Positions 23,023-34,727 of a DNA stretch of 64,000 bases are shown in pieces; position 1 is the first letter of the stretch, and the number at the start of each line of letters is the position of its first letter. The position numbers and the translations under genes were made by a program. Source of the stretch: Stagonosporopsis chrysanthemi (taxonomy: Eukaryota; Ascomycota; Dothideomycetes; Pleosporales; Didymellaceae); assembly GCA_022560025.1 (NCBI GenBank), contig JAFISE010000013.1:62001-126000 (forward strand), read 5' to 3'. The notes below the pieces were generated by a model. It was given only the letters and a program-made list of their open reading frames with translations. It ran no database searches and was not told the origin of the DNA.

Positions 23023-23603
23023 TGCTTGAACTCATCTAACACAAAGCACCTCGTAAATTATGATTCTGTGTAGCAAACTTCACCAGAGAAGACGTTACAA
23101 CACGATTCGTAAGGCAGCTGTTCAAAGCAATGTTACAATTGCCTGGGCTGTTCCAAGGTCTATTGAGCGCGTCACTCAGGCCAGCTCTCCATCTTAGATG
23201 AACGATACCACACGTCTCACCATACACGCAGAGGTCAAGTCACTCATACTATTAAGGGGCACAGAAATTAAGTGTAGCACGAGCCATGTAATTGATCATA
23301 TCTACATGAGCGTGTCTTCTCAACATCAAGGTTCGATGAGCTGTAGCTCCATCGTGATGCCTGCTGGTCCGTTCGTTCGTTGGCGGCATACAAGCCGTCT
23401 CTCGCCACCATCTCCTCCATACTTCAATACCAGCAGCAATAAAAGCGCGTCTTACAAAAAGAGCGTCAGAAAAACAAGAACAAATCGTTAAAAGGTCATC
23501 ATAATATGGACAGAAAGAATGGAAGATCGGAAAACGTGGAATGGTCGTTACAAGTGTGTGGTCGCACTTTGACGGGAAGTGTCGTGGGCGAGAAGGTACA
23601 GAT
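23023..23603. other. Convergent intergenic region
   Basis: Lies between the 3' ends of the membrane protein and the EsdC homologue. Nothing further is seen. Confidence 0.6.
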
Positions 23604-24386
23604 TTATGCGCGGATGATGACGCCGTGGCGGCGGGTCTGCTTCTGCTCGTAGACGTACTCGTCCTCGGAGGAGCACTCATCGGACTCGTCGGAGAACTGG
23701 CAGCGTGCGCCACCGCAATCGAGCTTGACGCGGTCGCCCTTGCGTGTGATCCCGTAGCGCTCGCATGTGCAGCAGGAGCTACCAGAGCTGACGCTGGATG
23801 GCGAAGAGCTGCCGGAAGAACGCGAAGAGGTGAGCGAGGGAACGTCGGAGTCGGCGTCGGAGTCAGACTCGTCGTCGTCCTCGGACTCGGAGTTGATGTC
23901 CTGGCGGGCAAAGCGGCGGTTGAGCTCCTCGAGAGTGGTCTGGTTGTACTGGGTGTTGATGACCTGGCGAGTCTCACCGGGGCGCTGGGGCTTGGGAGCG
24001 ACGATGCGGCTGGGGGAGACACCACGACCCTTGGGAATGTTTTGAGACGCGCGACGCGAGTGGCTTGAGGACTTGGCGGGAGCGGCAGCGGTCTTGGACG
24101 GGATGTCGATGATGTTCAGCTTGCGGCCGGTGGTGGGCTCGGTAGTGTGGTCCTTGGCGGGGTCGTGGGAGACGTGGTAGCCGTCGATGATGTAGTAGTA
24201 CCAGTAGCGCTGGCCCTGCTTAAGTGTGGCACCCTGAAACTTGAAGCAGCCGACCCAACCACCAGTCTTCTTAGGGTCCTTGGAAAGAGGAAGTTGACCC
24301 TGGTAGCCGTCCCAGGAACCGAGAAGGTGTACAGTCTTGCAGTTGGCGGAAGTGCGGAGAGTGAAGTTTAGCTGGATAGCGGCCAT
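23604..24386 (-). CDS. esdC: EsdC-like glycogen-binding domain protein
   Basis: Single exon, 260 residues. Residues 3-95 form an AMPK-beta/CBM48-type carbohydrate-binding fold: VHLLGSWDGYQGQLPLSKD, then GGWVGCFKFQGATLKQGQRYWYYYIIDGYHVSHDP. The middle is Ser-rich and basic, followed by the conserved NTQYNQTTLEELNRRFA segment and an acidic run. The C-terminus carries a Cys-rich block (SCCTCERYGITRKGDRVKLDCGGARC). This order and length match Aspergillus nidulans EsdC (266 residues), an early sexual-development protein with the same domain. That homology is from memory; the CBM48 domain is seen directly. Two long homopolymer-rich direct repeats lie immediately upstream. Confidence 0.82.
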   Translation of the reverse strand: MAAIQLNFTLRTSANCKTVHLLGSWDGYQGQLPLSKDPKKTGGWVGCFKFQGATLKQGQRYWYYYIIDGYHVSHDPAKDHTTEPTTGRKLNIIDIPSKTAAAPAKSSSHSRRASQNIPKGRGVSPSRIVAPKPQRPGETRQVINTQYNQTTLEELNRRFARQDINSESEDDDESDSDADSDVPSLTSSRSSGSSSPSSVSSGSSCCTCERYGITRKGDRVKLDCGGARCQFSDESDECSSEDEYVYEQKQTRRHGVIIRA

Positions 24387-24594
24387 TTTGGTTGAATTTT
24401 CGATCTTAAACTTTCGGTAATAGGTAAATTATGACTGATGAGTCTTGTATTGCGTCCTGGCCAAACTAATGGATAGACGACGAAGTGATTGCTGATGAAG
24501 TGGTAGAGAGATCGTATACGAAAGCCGAATATGCTTTTGTCGAGTTATTTTGCTGTTGTGTGTCGAGCAAGTAGAGCTGAAGATTACGTTTCGA

Positions 24595-24615
24595 GGGGGG
24601 GGGGGGGGGGGGGGG
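24595..24615. repeat. G homopolymer, 21 bases
   Basis: Unbroken G run next to copy A of the duplicated segment. Confidence 0.9.
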
Positions 24616-24617
24616 AA

Positions 24618-24710
24618 ACCGGCTACGAATGTTTGGTAAAGGGGAAAAAAGATTTAATTAAGATGGCACCGGGCCGGGAAAAAAAAAAAAGAGGAAAAGG
24701 ATAGAAAAAA
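24618..24710. repeat. Direct repeat copy A
   Basis: Starts ACCGGCTACGAATGTTTGG and runs to a GGATAGAAAA end just before the gap. It matches copy B (24800-24890) along its whole length, with several base changes and small length differences in A runs. Confidence 0.9.
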
Positions 24711-24720
24711 NNNNNNNNNN
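24711..24720. other. Assembly gap, 10 N
   Basis: Ten N between the two copies of a direct repeat, beside long G runs. Confidence 0.99.
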
Positions 24721-24760
24721 CGGGGGAGTAGAGGGGTGCGGGGGGGGGGGGGGGAGGAGT

Positions 24761-24796
<36 letters not shown>
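24761..24796. repeat. G homopolymer, 36 bases
   Basis: Unbroken G run ending next to copy B. A 15-base G run precedes it at 24740-24754. Confidence 0.9.
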
Positions 24797-24797
<1 letters not shown>

Positions 24798-24799
24798 AG

Positions 24800-24890
24800 A
24801 CCGGCTACGAATGTTTGGTAATAGTGAATAAAGATTTAATTAAGATGGCACCAGGCCGAGAAACAAAAAAAGTAGGAAGAGGATAGAAAA
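24800..24890. repeat. Direct repeat copy B
   Basis: Second copy of the segment at 24618-24710. It is less homopolymer-corrupted and continues into unique sequence. Confidence 0.9.
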
Positions 24891-26392
24891 CGAACACAAC
24901 AGCTCTGAAAGTTAACACGCTTGCTGAAGAAGAAAAGCCAGAGAGAGGGCCCCCAAGGCCAACATATATAGAATCCAACATCGCACAGCACTTCGCCAGA
25001 GCAGGCTAGGATTGGCGTAAGCGGGACTCGCTTTGCGAGGGGTCAGCCGAGTGACGGCACTACCGAAGCGATTGATTGCTTGCGCAGCCTACCCACGCCA
25101 TGTTCGCAGGGAGCAGGCTGGTCGGGCGTGGATGCGCAGTCTATCGAATGTGTGTTGAGCGCTTGACGGACGCTGTCGAGTGGTCGGAGATCAGCTTCGT
25201 GCTACCCAGCGCTCTGCTTCCGGGCGTCCATTGGCCGAAGCAAGCGGGGAATATCCATATCGCGTGCACAGACACGGCGTGGAAACACGCAGCCTATCAC
25301 GTTGAAGTGTGGTAGAGCCATGTGATATCCATTCCTCTCCGTGCATCCACACCTCCATCACACTGCGTCGCTAAATGTATACCAAAGGAAAGGCCGACGC
25401 CAGATGCAGGTGTATTAACCTGGTTCTCGAGGCCTTGCAGCCATACACCTTGTCGTATCGGTAGCTTTTAGCAGCCTTTTCCTGAATCGCCCAGCCTGCG
25501 ACTTTCTCATTGACCAATGAGATGCCGTGACAGCAATGTGCTCGATCACAAAATGTCCCAAAGTGGAATGTCGGCGGTTAATAAACTTAGAGGCTTGAGG
25601 GTGCAGCCAACCACAGCCGTCATCACGAATATCCAACAGCATAGAATGCAGGTCGGCCGCCTCGGCGACGTCTGCCATGTGGAGATAGGCTTGGTGATGT
25701 GCAGAGATGCATCTGCGCACTGCACACGAGATGCTCAACGGAAGGAGAAATCATGCGGCTGCAAGGTGGGGGCACAGCGCTTGAGAAGAACAAGGCCGCG
25801 TTTTGCGAGGTTGGACCGATGGAAGTGACCTGCAGAGTCTAGAGAAAATGGTAGTGGGACGAGAACGATGCAAGCATCATGCACCATGACCCTTGAGTTA
25901 CAGAGACGCGTTGCACGTGTGGATGCGCGACGTTGTGTTTCGTAGCTTGCAGTAAGACCTGCTGTGCTGAAGAACTGGCGTTGCAACGCTGGGTACTTGA
26001 AGGGCTGTACGTAGCCACCTTCACCATTGGAGGCCTCACACCTGTTCGCAGCGTTCGCATGCAAGACCTCCGAGATCCGCTGCTATATTGCAGCATGCAC
26101 AGAACAGGCATGCTGTATGCTGTATGCATCTGTCAGGGTAATCTCACCCGTTGCTACGCGCCGACCCACAGCCTCGTTCATGTATCTTCCTTTCTAATGT
26201 GCCCAATCACGGGATTTGAAGAAGTATTGGTCACCCGCACACCAGCCACTCCAATACATCGACATTACGAAGTGGGCTCAACAGTCGAGTCATGATGCGG
26301 AAACGTTGATTGATTGCAGCTCCTTCATGCGCCCCACTCTGAAATTGTCTTCGTGACACCGTACAGGCCTACACGAATCGAGCGTCGGTCAA

Positions 26393-28413
26393 TCAACAGC
26401 CCAGGAGGTTCTCGAGCTCTGCAGGTGTCAATGTGCTCTTTCTCCTCTTTGGCCGCCCTCCGATGCGAGACGGTTTCGATGGTGAGCGAGTTATGCGTCT
26501 CTGTTTCTTCTCTTCCATGGGCTCCTGTTCAGTCGCCGATCTGAAGGACTTCACGGGACTCGACTGAATTCTGGCGGCGGCTACTTCCGCTTCCACCTGA
26601 ACTGCCTTGAGTTTGTCAAACATACTTAGCTTTGGGGAGCGCTCCTCGGGGTGACCATGTGGACTCGAGTGGCGTTTACGTGTCTGTTGTTGAGTATTAG
26701 AATTCGTCATTGTTGATGAGTCAGAAGAAAACGATTGAGATGAAGGAAAAGTGACTGTGCTGGCCATCTTGACGATTTGGTCGCAGATCTTGTCGCAACG
26801 TACATGGCGTGGTGTGCGTTCATCGCGGCTTGTCGGTCTTGATACGTGCTCTTCGAGAGCTGGCGCTTTCGTAGGAGAGGATGTGTGGCCACAAATTTCT
26901 TCAGCGTCGATTAGGTCTATTCCGGGTGTGTTGGCATTCTCATCCTCCAGCTTTGAAGGCGTATTCGGGATCGAGGCTGAGAAGGCCACTTTTCGAGGCG
27001 ATCTACTGGGTGACGCATTGCCCTTTGTCTCCTTCAAAGCCTGCTGGTCAGCTTGCAGCTTGACACTAAACACTTTGTCGCCGTTTGTCCGTCCTGCAAC
27101 AGGTCGGGCCGCTGATATTGGCAATTCTTCGTCTTCAGCTTGCGGAATTTCCTGGTCGAACACAGAGCTGCCGTCTTCCATTGCCTCGTCATCTTGCTCT
27201 GGAGCCTCTTCTTCTTCATACTCATCCTCTTCTGCGATGATTGAAATGTCGCCTGCACCGTCGGCCTCCAAATCGGAGTCATAATCCAGTCCTCTTGTGA
27301 GCTCGTCGAGATTGATCGTGTCGCCCTTTGTCATACGTTTCCGCCATGAGTCCATAAGCCTGAAGGATTCACGCAACCGAGCTTCCATCTTTTCCCACCC
27401 AGCACGCAACCTATGAATCTCTTCCTCTCGCGATTCAACCTCTTCTACTGACACGAAGTTGGGATTCGTAAGAAGGTTCTTGAGATTGTCGAGCACCGCG
27501 TCTGTGTCGCTGGCGAGGGTCTCGTAGTTCGTTGGTAAAGCATGCATCATGTCCTGTCGTGCATCCTCGTCTTCCTCTCCAACTACCGAAAGCGCATCTG
27601 CGTCTTCTTGCGCCATCAACTCGGGCATGCCTTGCAACTCCCTCAATGTTACGAGCGTGCTTCTTACAAGAGCGATGAGGCTGTCGTTCTCGTCACTCAA
27701 GCTCTGGCTCAGCTGCGTCAAGAACTCAGTAGTCTCCTGCCTCAGGCTATATCCAGGGTCTTCGAGATCTGGCTCGTCTGCGCGAAGTGCGCTTGTTGAT
27801 CCACCGAGTCCTGCGATTCCAGGGTTTATGGTCATGCTTGCGCCGACCAGACCAGTCTTGTTGCCACGCTGCTGAGTAGTCAAGTGACTCTTCAGGCGCT
27901 GGATCTGGATGTCGCGCTTTCGCACGTCGTTCGTGCAACTTGTTCGCACTTGATCAACAGTTGTTTTCAGTCGTGCCATCTCCGTGCGCAGCTTGCGCGC
28001 TGAGGATTCGGCGGTCCGTAAAGCGGCACGGGCGGCATGTTCCTGCGATTGAGCCAGAGACAGCTGTCGCGTCAGGTCTGCGTTGCGAGTTTGCAGCTTC
28101 TCGAGCGATACAAGTTGCCGTGATTGCTCTGATCGAAGATTGCGTACTGTCTCCGCGACAGATTCTCGATACTCATGATCGCGCTGCAGTTGAGTCAGCA
28201 ACATTTCACTTCCTGACGTCCTTCCAGCCGTACATCACGCTTCAGAATCAAATCGTGGACCAGATTGATGATCTGAGCCATGGTGGCCTCCTTTCCGCCT
28301 TCTCCGCGTGACGGATGCGCAAACTCGATACTCTTGCCATCTCGTAGTAGTCCGCGTGCTAAAAGCAAATTGTTAATGTATGTCGCTGCCGTCTTGAGGT
28401 TATACGACTCCAT
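26393..28413 (-). CDS. ADIP-like coiled-coil protein, NIMA-interacting (tinA) type
   Basis: Two exons: 28413-28234 and 28183-26393, joined by a 49-base intron (GTACGG..CTGCAG with a CTGAC branch site), giving 656 residues. The N-terminus (MESYNLKTAATYINNLLLARGLLRDGKSIEF, then TMAQIINLVHDLILKRD) is the conserved start of the afadin- and alpha-actinin-binding protein family in fungi. A coiled coil covers residues 60-135. A conserved block around LSQSLSDENDSLIALVRSTLVTL follows, and the C-terminal half is acidic then Ser/Pro/Lys-rich, with SPSR/SPRK sites. The A. nidulans member TINA binds the NIMA kinase at spindle poles, so a spindle-pole role is plausible. The start at 28413 was chosen over an upstream Met because MESYNLKTA begins the conserved block. 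Confidence 0.78.
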
Positions 28414-29233
28414 GTTGGTCGCTGTGGGCCGTCGTGATGCGCAATGTCGTCGGGCAAGCTTTCGTCTGGTGTTTACAAACACGCGGGTGTGCTTGCTGAA
28501 ACCAGCGCGGGCGGGAGCACGTGCGTTTCAATGGACTCCACCCGCCCGCTCACCCGCCCGCTCACCCGTTCGATCATGTCAACGTTCATCACAACTACAC
28601 ATTGTGTGTACGTCATGCCATCCTTGTGCTCTGTACAATTTGCGCCCTAGCCACCACCTGATGGTATTACCACATGCAAAGCCCGGGCCAAAGCTTTCGA
28701 CTCGTGTCGGTACAGCCTCGGTGCTCCTGCCACTTCATTGATCCTCCATATGGATAAGCCTTTACCTCACATGGAAGAAGCGGTTTCGTATGTTCCTTAA
28801 AGGTGCATGGCACTCCACTCCAGGCTCGGATGTCAGTTAGTCCTGCCATTCTGAGGCAGCGGACCTTGCACCAGTGCCGCTTGCTTACCAGAAACGCGAC
28901 GCTGCTCGCGTTCGCATTCACCCAAGACTTCGACAAGACTTGGACACCGGCACTTGGCCGCGACCTAAATATGTTAGTAACCTAGTCTGGGAATCTAAGC
29001 GATACCAGCAGCTTTAAGCCAGTACATATCAACGGGATCTTGCCAATTCCAGCAATCTTTACTGATGATCAAATCGTGGTTAACTCTACGCCGTGTGTAC
29101 GCCGAGGCTATTAGGAGATCCCTCCAAGAGTGTCCAATGTCCCGAGAATATATATCAATACAGGGAAGAGCGTGAGAAAGTACCTCTGTCGCATTCGTGG
29201 ATCCTGTCTTCCATCGTTGATCAGCCCTACGAC
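28414..29233. promoter_or_regulatory. Divergent intergenic region between tinA-like and FAD-oxidase genes
   Basis: Contains a CGCCCGCTCAC unit repeated about twice at 28550-28575 and a TATATAT element at 29149-29155, roughly 80 bases before the oxidase ATG. No gene is seen. Confidence 0.5.
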
Positions 29234-30904
29234 ATGGCTCCCTCTCTGATCCTGACCCTCATTGCATTCTTGCTCAACGCTGGCAGATCATTAGCGGCTC
29301 CTGATCAGGCCACTACCCAGGCCTGTGCCGACATTAAGAATGCACTTCCAGGCAAGGTACTAACACCAGACTTTCTTGCTTTGGAGTATGAGCATGAGAC
29401 ACAGCAGTACTGGTCAACCACTCTGCGCACTGTTGACCCAGCGTGCATCGTTCAACCAACGTCTTCGGAAGACGTCGCTGCTGTCGTGAAGGTGCTCAAC
29501 AAGTATCCCAATGTAAGGTTTGCCACGCGCAGTGGAGGCCACGATCCCAATGTTGGTCATGCAACAGTTCAGGACGGTGTGCAGATCGTCATGACAGATC
29601 TTGCAGGAGCGACGTACGATGCAGAGAAAGACCTGGCCTATGTGAAGCCTGGAGGTGAATGGAACGATGTTATTGCTGATCTCGCCCCAAGTGGAGTTGC
29701 TGTTGTCGGTGGACGCTTGGGTAAGCACATGGTTTTGGCTGGCTGAAGAATGACGACTAACTGTCGAGAAGGACTTGTCGGCGTTGGTGGATACCTCCTC
29801 CAGGGTGGCATCTCCTTTCTTAGTGCGCAAGAGGGCCTTGCTGCTGACAACATTGTTGGCTGGGAGACAGTTATGGCGAATGGATCGATCGTCAATGTCG
29901 ATGCCGCTGCTCACCCAGATCTAGCTCAAGCTATGAGAGGCAGCGGCAGCCAATTCGGCATCGTCACCAAGTACACAATCAAGCCTCACCACATCGGCGA
30001 GGTTTACGGAGGCTTTTGCTTGTATGACAGCGGTAAGGACGACCAACTCTACGCTGTCCTGCACGACTTTGTTGCCAACGGCGCCCGAGACCCCAAAGCT
30101 GCAATTATATTCTCTCAGCTTGTTACACTTGGCGGCTCGAAGACTAGCATCATGTTCACCTTCTACGATGGACCTACTCCGCCTACCACCGGCCCCTTCG
30201 CAGACCTCCTGAAGATTCCTGGCATCGCGTGTGCCCCTAAAAAGCGAAGTTACGCTGACCTAGTAAGCTTTGATCGACACAATGCAACACACATTTTCTG
30301 AAACTGCATAGCTCAAGACCAACGGAGAACCTGTCCGCCTTCTCAACTCTCGAGTATCCTTTAGGGTACTTCCCCATTCAATACCGCGTCAAGCTTTCAC
30401 ACTGACACATCCCAGACATACACCCTCCCTTACATCGCGAGCCGACCCCAAATGTACAAAGAGATCCGCGACAAGCTCGCCGAAATAACCGAACCCTTCC
30501 TTAACGTCCTACGCGCAACCAGCCAATTCAGCGCGGATTTTCAGCCGCTGCCCAGCGCCATTGGCGCGATCTCCGAGTCCAAGGGCGGCAACGCAATGGG
30601 ACTGACGGCATCTGACCCCGATCGCTTGATCCTCGAGATTCAGGGCTCGTGGGCGTTGGCGAGCGACGATACTGAAGCGTACAGTCTCAGCAAGCGGCTG
30701 ACGGATTGGCTGGATGAGCAGGTGCCCAAGTGGCTGGCTGAGGCTGGCATGGATAGTCAGTATTTGCCGTTGTTTATGAATGATGCTGCGGGAGATCAGG
30801 ATGTGACGGGGAGTTATAGGGATGTGGCGAAGTTTAGGATGCTCCAGAAGAGTGTTGATCCGAATGGGTTGTTTAGCACCAGGTCGGGTGGATACAAGTA
30901 CTAG
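29234..30904 (+). CDS. Secreted FAD-linked oxidase (PCMH-type, BBE-like)
   Basis: Four exons: 29234-29720, 29772-30262, 30312-30365 and 30416-30904, giving 506 residues. Residues 1-22 are a signal peptide. The PCMH-type FAD domain includes CIVQPTSSEDVAAVV, RFATRSGGHDPN (His about 103, the usual covalent FAD attachment site) and VVGGRLGLVGVGGYLLQGGIS. The position that is Cys in bicovalent berberine-bridge enzymes is not Cys here, so single covalent attachment is expected. The C-terminus has the short substrate-domain end VDPNGLFSTRSGGYKY. Such enzymes oxidise sugars, alkaloids or polyketides using oxygen. There is no biosynthetic neighbour, so a role as an extracellular oxidase is a guess. 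Confidence 0.9.
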
Positions 30905-31606
30905 ATGTTGAATGTTACGGATCAATTCAAGAGCAAAGCCGGACGAGTTTTGTCATTGTGAGCAGTGTTCGTTGATAGAAATGTCTTTGCGTTCATTTTG
31001 AATGCGAGCGTGGTGGCTCTTATGTTGCGACAGGCAGCAGGGATACTCAATTGACTCCGGACTACCTCTTGAGAACAGTAAAAGACAGCGTAGCCTTCGA
31101 ATTATCTATCACTGTGCAAAGCTTGTGCTGATTCCCTGTGAAGGGCCTCCGTTAGAGCTAGGCGACTCGGGGTTTACGGCCCATGGCCCGTTTCGCGACA
31201 TGAGGTCGTAATGAACCATTCTTCTCATTTCAGGATTCGCCTCAGGATTCCAGTCTCTTTCAACGTTCCGACAATGCCACCGCAGTACAATGTTTCTGAC
31301 CTGCGATGCTGTTCTCTCTCTCTCTACCACTGAAGTTGCGAATACAACACTTCGTTAGATCACCGAGACTATTCAATTGAGGCAGCTGCGGGCATGAATG
31401 AAGTAAGAGTAGTGCAGACGTGATGTATTAATCTATAATGATCTAATAATGCAAAAGTGAACAGGTGCCACCAAGCGCAGTCATGGGTATCAAATCCTTC
31501 AAAGAGACTGCAGCTGACCCGGGCGTGCATCATAAAACGCCGAATTGCCCTAGTCCGTGATATACATGAAGTCGTGAATGTATAGTACAAGAAACAAATG
31601 GACAAT
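30905..31606. other. Convergent intergenic region
   Basis: A short CT run at 31310-31324; otherwise nothing recognisable. Confidence 0.6.
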
Positions 31607-32487
31607 TTACATCATCACCCCGGTGAGGACGATGGTCGCCATGACCCAGTACCCTGCATAGTGCCCAACGTTAAGGTTGACACCAGCGCTGTCCTCGCCT
31701 CCGGGGGCGGTTGTGTCGTTGGGCAGGGTACCGTTGATGACCAGGGTCTGTGTGCCGTTGACCTGGGACACAGTGACGAGAGACTTGTTCAGGCCGGCGT
31801 AACTTCCATTACCGACAAGGTCGTTCAAGTATTGCTGGTCGTCGTTCTCATCGCAACCACAAGGACTGCGTTCCTGGCACAAGCAAGTGACCGGGAGTGT
31901 GGTGTTGGTGCCGTTGGGGTTCGTCGCGTTGGTTTCGCTCTGATTCGTGAAACGATATCTGTAAATTATTAGTAAACGACATGTGGCATGATTGTCACGT
32001 TGTGGACTTACGGGTTGTTGAAGTGGTAGGGATAAGCGGAGTATAGCCAAAGACCAGGCATGATAGCGAACAGACCCGCACCTAGAAGAAGAGGAGCAGC
32101 AATGAGTCCTTTTGGTGTTCTCGAACCAGCGCCGTAAGGCACAGCTGCACCGCCACCATAGTAGCCTCCGCCATATGCGCGAGGTGCTCCTGAGCCGGAA
32201 CGTGTCTGGCCGCCCAATGAGCCACCTGAAGGCCTGCCTCCACTCGAGCCTCCAGACGAGCCACCCGTTCGACCACCTGAAGAGCCAGAGCTGCTGCCGC
32301 CACCTCCGCGACCACCGCCGCCTTTTCTCCTTTCTAGGCTGTGGTCTGATGCGACGACATCTGCTAATCGAGGCTGCGCATCGGCGCGGTCTTCGATAAG
32401 AGTGATGGCGTTGACTTCTGGTATCGACGCAGCGTTGGCTACTGATGTGGCGAGCGCAATGTATGCGAGACTTTGTGAGACCTTCAT
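31607..32487 (-). CDS. Glycine-rich secreted or cell-surface protein, DUF7732-like
   Basis: Two exons: 32487-32012 and 31958-31607 (intron 53 bases, GTAAGT..TTACAG), giving 275 residues. A signal peptide (MKVSQSLAYIALATSVANA) is followed by a Gly/Ser/Arg-rich low-complexity region at residues 53-115, then one strong membrane helix (GLIAAPLLLGAGLFAIMPGLWLYSAY). After it lies a domain with seven or more N-glycosylation sites and a Cys cluster (LPVTCLCQERSPCGCDEN). A C-terminal hydrophobic stretch (YAGYWVMATIVLTGVMM) preceded by GEDSAG could be a GPI-attachment signal. I associate the CLCQ-CGCD pattern with a fungal domain of unknown function (DUF7732). A TATAATT element lies about 50 bases upstream of the ATG. 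Confidence 0.75.
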
Positions 32488-34237
32488 CGTGAGGGCAAGG
32501 TTGTGAAGAAGACGACGTGGAGTCGGTGCACAATTATAAATTGGACTGTGCGAAAGTTGTATCCGGAAGCGGTGAAACAGTCAAAGACGTGTTGAGTGTC
32601 TCAGGTCAAGCTGTATGTTGCTAAGTATGATAGTGCGATGATGTGTTTGTATCCTTGATTGAAAGAGAAACAGATTGCTGACAAGGGCAACCGGTGGAGC
32701 TTAATATGTAAGGGTTAAGTCGTAAGCTCATGGCAGGGGCAAAAGAGCCGTCATGGAAGGGTCTGACCGGCGTCACACACAGCCTTACACTAGAAACCTG
32801 GCAGTATGTAAAGAAGCCAATTGGAAGCATGCATGTTCGCCACACATGTGGCTGTGAAGCATCTGAATGCATCTTAATCTGCCTTGCCTTGGCGCAATTA
32901 AGATTATGTTCAAGGTCCGATTGGCCATTAATACCTAAAGAGAAACACGTTACTGGTGAGCATCTTTGTCGATGTTCCTCGGAGAGATGGTGACACTGCG
33001 TGTTGACGTATATGTTGCACAAGAAACGGCACCAGGAAGCTGGGTAAAGTGCATGAGATGACTTCATTATTGCTTGTCGATCGCCTCGTGTGCCAAGTAA
33101 GAGAACGTGCCAAGCTTCGAGTAAAGGCTTCTAGCGGCCAACGCGGCTCATGTGCCCTTGAAGAAGATGACAGACTGTTCCGATGCCCGAGGAGATCGAT
33201 CGGGTTTTCGGTATTCGATGGGTAGCTGTCGGGTATTCATCTCAAGTAAGCAGGATCCGACTAGCACCGCCGCATCAACCACATGGATCCGGACTATTTG
33301 CAGGTTGCAAAAGAGTGTTCATTCCACTATCGTGTATGTTGGTGTAATCATCGTAACATGGCGGAATAACATAAAGTCCTGCTAAACTATTATGCGCACG
33401 TAATCTGGCAGCCTTGCCCAACCAAGCAAATCAGCAACAAACTACAACCGTATGTGCGCCTTAGGAACACGATGGCTTACAGCAGCGCCCTGCCAGGGGA
33501 AACGGATGTTGATAGTATGACTGATCACCGTAGTGTTTCCGGAGTGGAGATCTAGTGATTGAAAGACGAGGTCAAACTCGGCGAGTGGTCGCAAGGCGCA
33601 GCATCTTAGGCAGAACAACGGCTTGTGGCGCGAAATGACCGTTCGAAGGCGATCGTACTATGAAAACATCCGTTTCTAGCAGGCGAAAACAAGCTGACAC
33701 AATAGCTGCACCCCCCCCCCCCCCCCGAACGGCATTCTAGGGGGTTTGTCGTGAGTTGATAAAATACGGACCTTGGTATTCATTCTCCGTGGCAACATTC
33801 TTTGACTGTGACTGGCGTTCATACCTGAAAAGATAATGACTCTGACAATCTTGATTCGTCTTTACGAACGGCCGCCTCCTCTCTACAAGTGTCCGAAGTC
33901 AGTCGTGCTCACCAGTACTGACCGCTTCCTTCTTGGCCCACGGAAAAAGCTGTCAACCATGAGAGGCTGCCGCAATCGCAACCTCTGCAACCGCTATCGG
34001 ACGTATACTGCTCTCTTGTGCCGAATAACAGGATGTCAGTCAGTTCGCTGGGCCGAGATCCACCAGCACATCTTGAGGGAAGGGGGATTCAGACGCTCGA
34101 CTTCACGAGAGGTATGGGCGCGTGATTGCATGGCGTGGCTTGGTGCAGCACACAGCAGATAATGAATTGCCAGGCGAATCGCTCAAACAGCCTTTTTGTT
34201 GATCCAACGGTGAAGCGCGCTCAAAGCATGTCCGTCG
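32488..34237. other. Intergenic region, 1.75 kb
   Basis: AT-richer than average with a 16-base C run at 33711-33726. One frame of about 108 codons at 33836-34162 (+) has no recognisable features. I see no supported gene. Confidence 0.55.
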
Positions 34238-34555
34238 CTATTTTTCGGTCGATGCTTGGGGTGGTTCGGGTGTGCTGCTGTCATGGACGGTCTGATACTT
34301 CAGATATTCTTCCTGGAGAGCCTTCTGCATCTCGAAATCGGCTTGTCGTTCGCGCTTAACTCGCTGTTGCTCATAGTCACGAATGACACCGGCGTGCATA
34401 GCCTACACAAATGGTTAGAGCTGACATCTTGCTTGATGATGGCGTAAGCAGTGACTGACAGCTTTGTCTTGCTGCTGCGCAAAATGGACGAACGCAACGA
34501 CGCCAATGGCGGTCGCACAGGTGGTTGCCAGTGTAATCTGGGACGCTCGAGACAT
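34238..34555 (-). CDS. PET117: Cytochrome c oxidase assembly factor PET117
   Basis: Two exons, 34555-34460 and 34402-34238, joined in phase 0 by a 57-base intron (GTCAGT..GTGTAG), giving 86 residues. The product starts MSRASQITLATTCATAIGVVAFVHF, a single N-terminal membrane anchor. It continues with the family signature DKAAMHAGVIRDYEQQRVKRERQADFEMQKALQEEY, made continuous by the splice. PET117 proteins sit in the mitochondrial inner membrane or matrix side and act with Cox15 in haem A supply to cytochrome oxidase. The length fits the family (about 80-107). It shares a 172-base divergent promoter with VMA10. Confidence 0.93.
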
Positions 34556-34727
34556 ATCGATAGCGTGAGTGTTTGTAAAGCAGTCTTGAAAAGTTACGGA
34601 CATTTCTCGAGCTGATGGGAGCTCGGGCCACCACGCACCTGCCGCCAAGGTCGAGCCGCAGTGCATCATAGGCCGCAACGACGACTGCGACGTTGAACAT
34701 CCACCGCACACCTTCTATAGCCCCAAG
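34556..34727. promoter_or_regulatory. 172-bp divergent promoter, PET117/VMA10
   Basis: The two start codons are 172 bases apart on opposite strands, so both promoters and 5' leaders must overlap here. Confidence 0.8.

Larger units (their letters stand above)
24387..26392. other. Intergenic region with homopolymer runs, duplication and a gap
   Basis: Upstream of the EsdC gene. The left third holds G runs, a duplicated segment and a 10-N gap (listed separately). The rest (24900-26392) has no frame over 125 codons and no recognised domain. Confidence 0.6.

Noticed and set aside
23541..24068. 175-codon Val/Asp-rich frame (+)
   Set aside because: Antisense of the EsdC-like gene.
33836..34162. 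108-codon frame (+)
   Set aside because: No recognisable motif, no splice support, composition like surrounding intergenic DNA.
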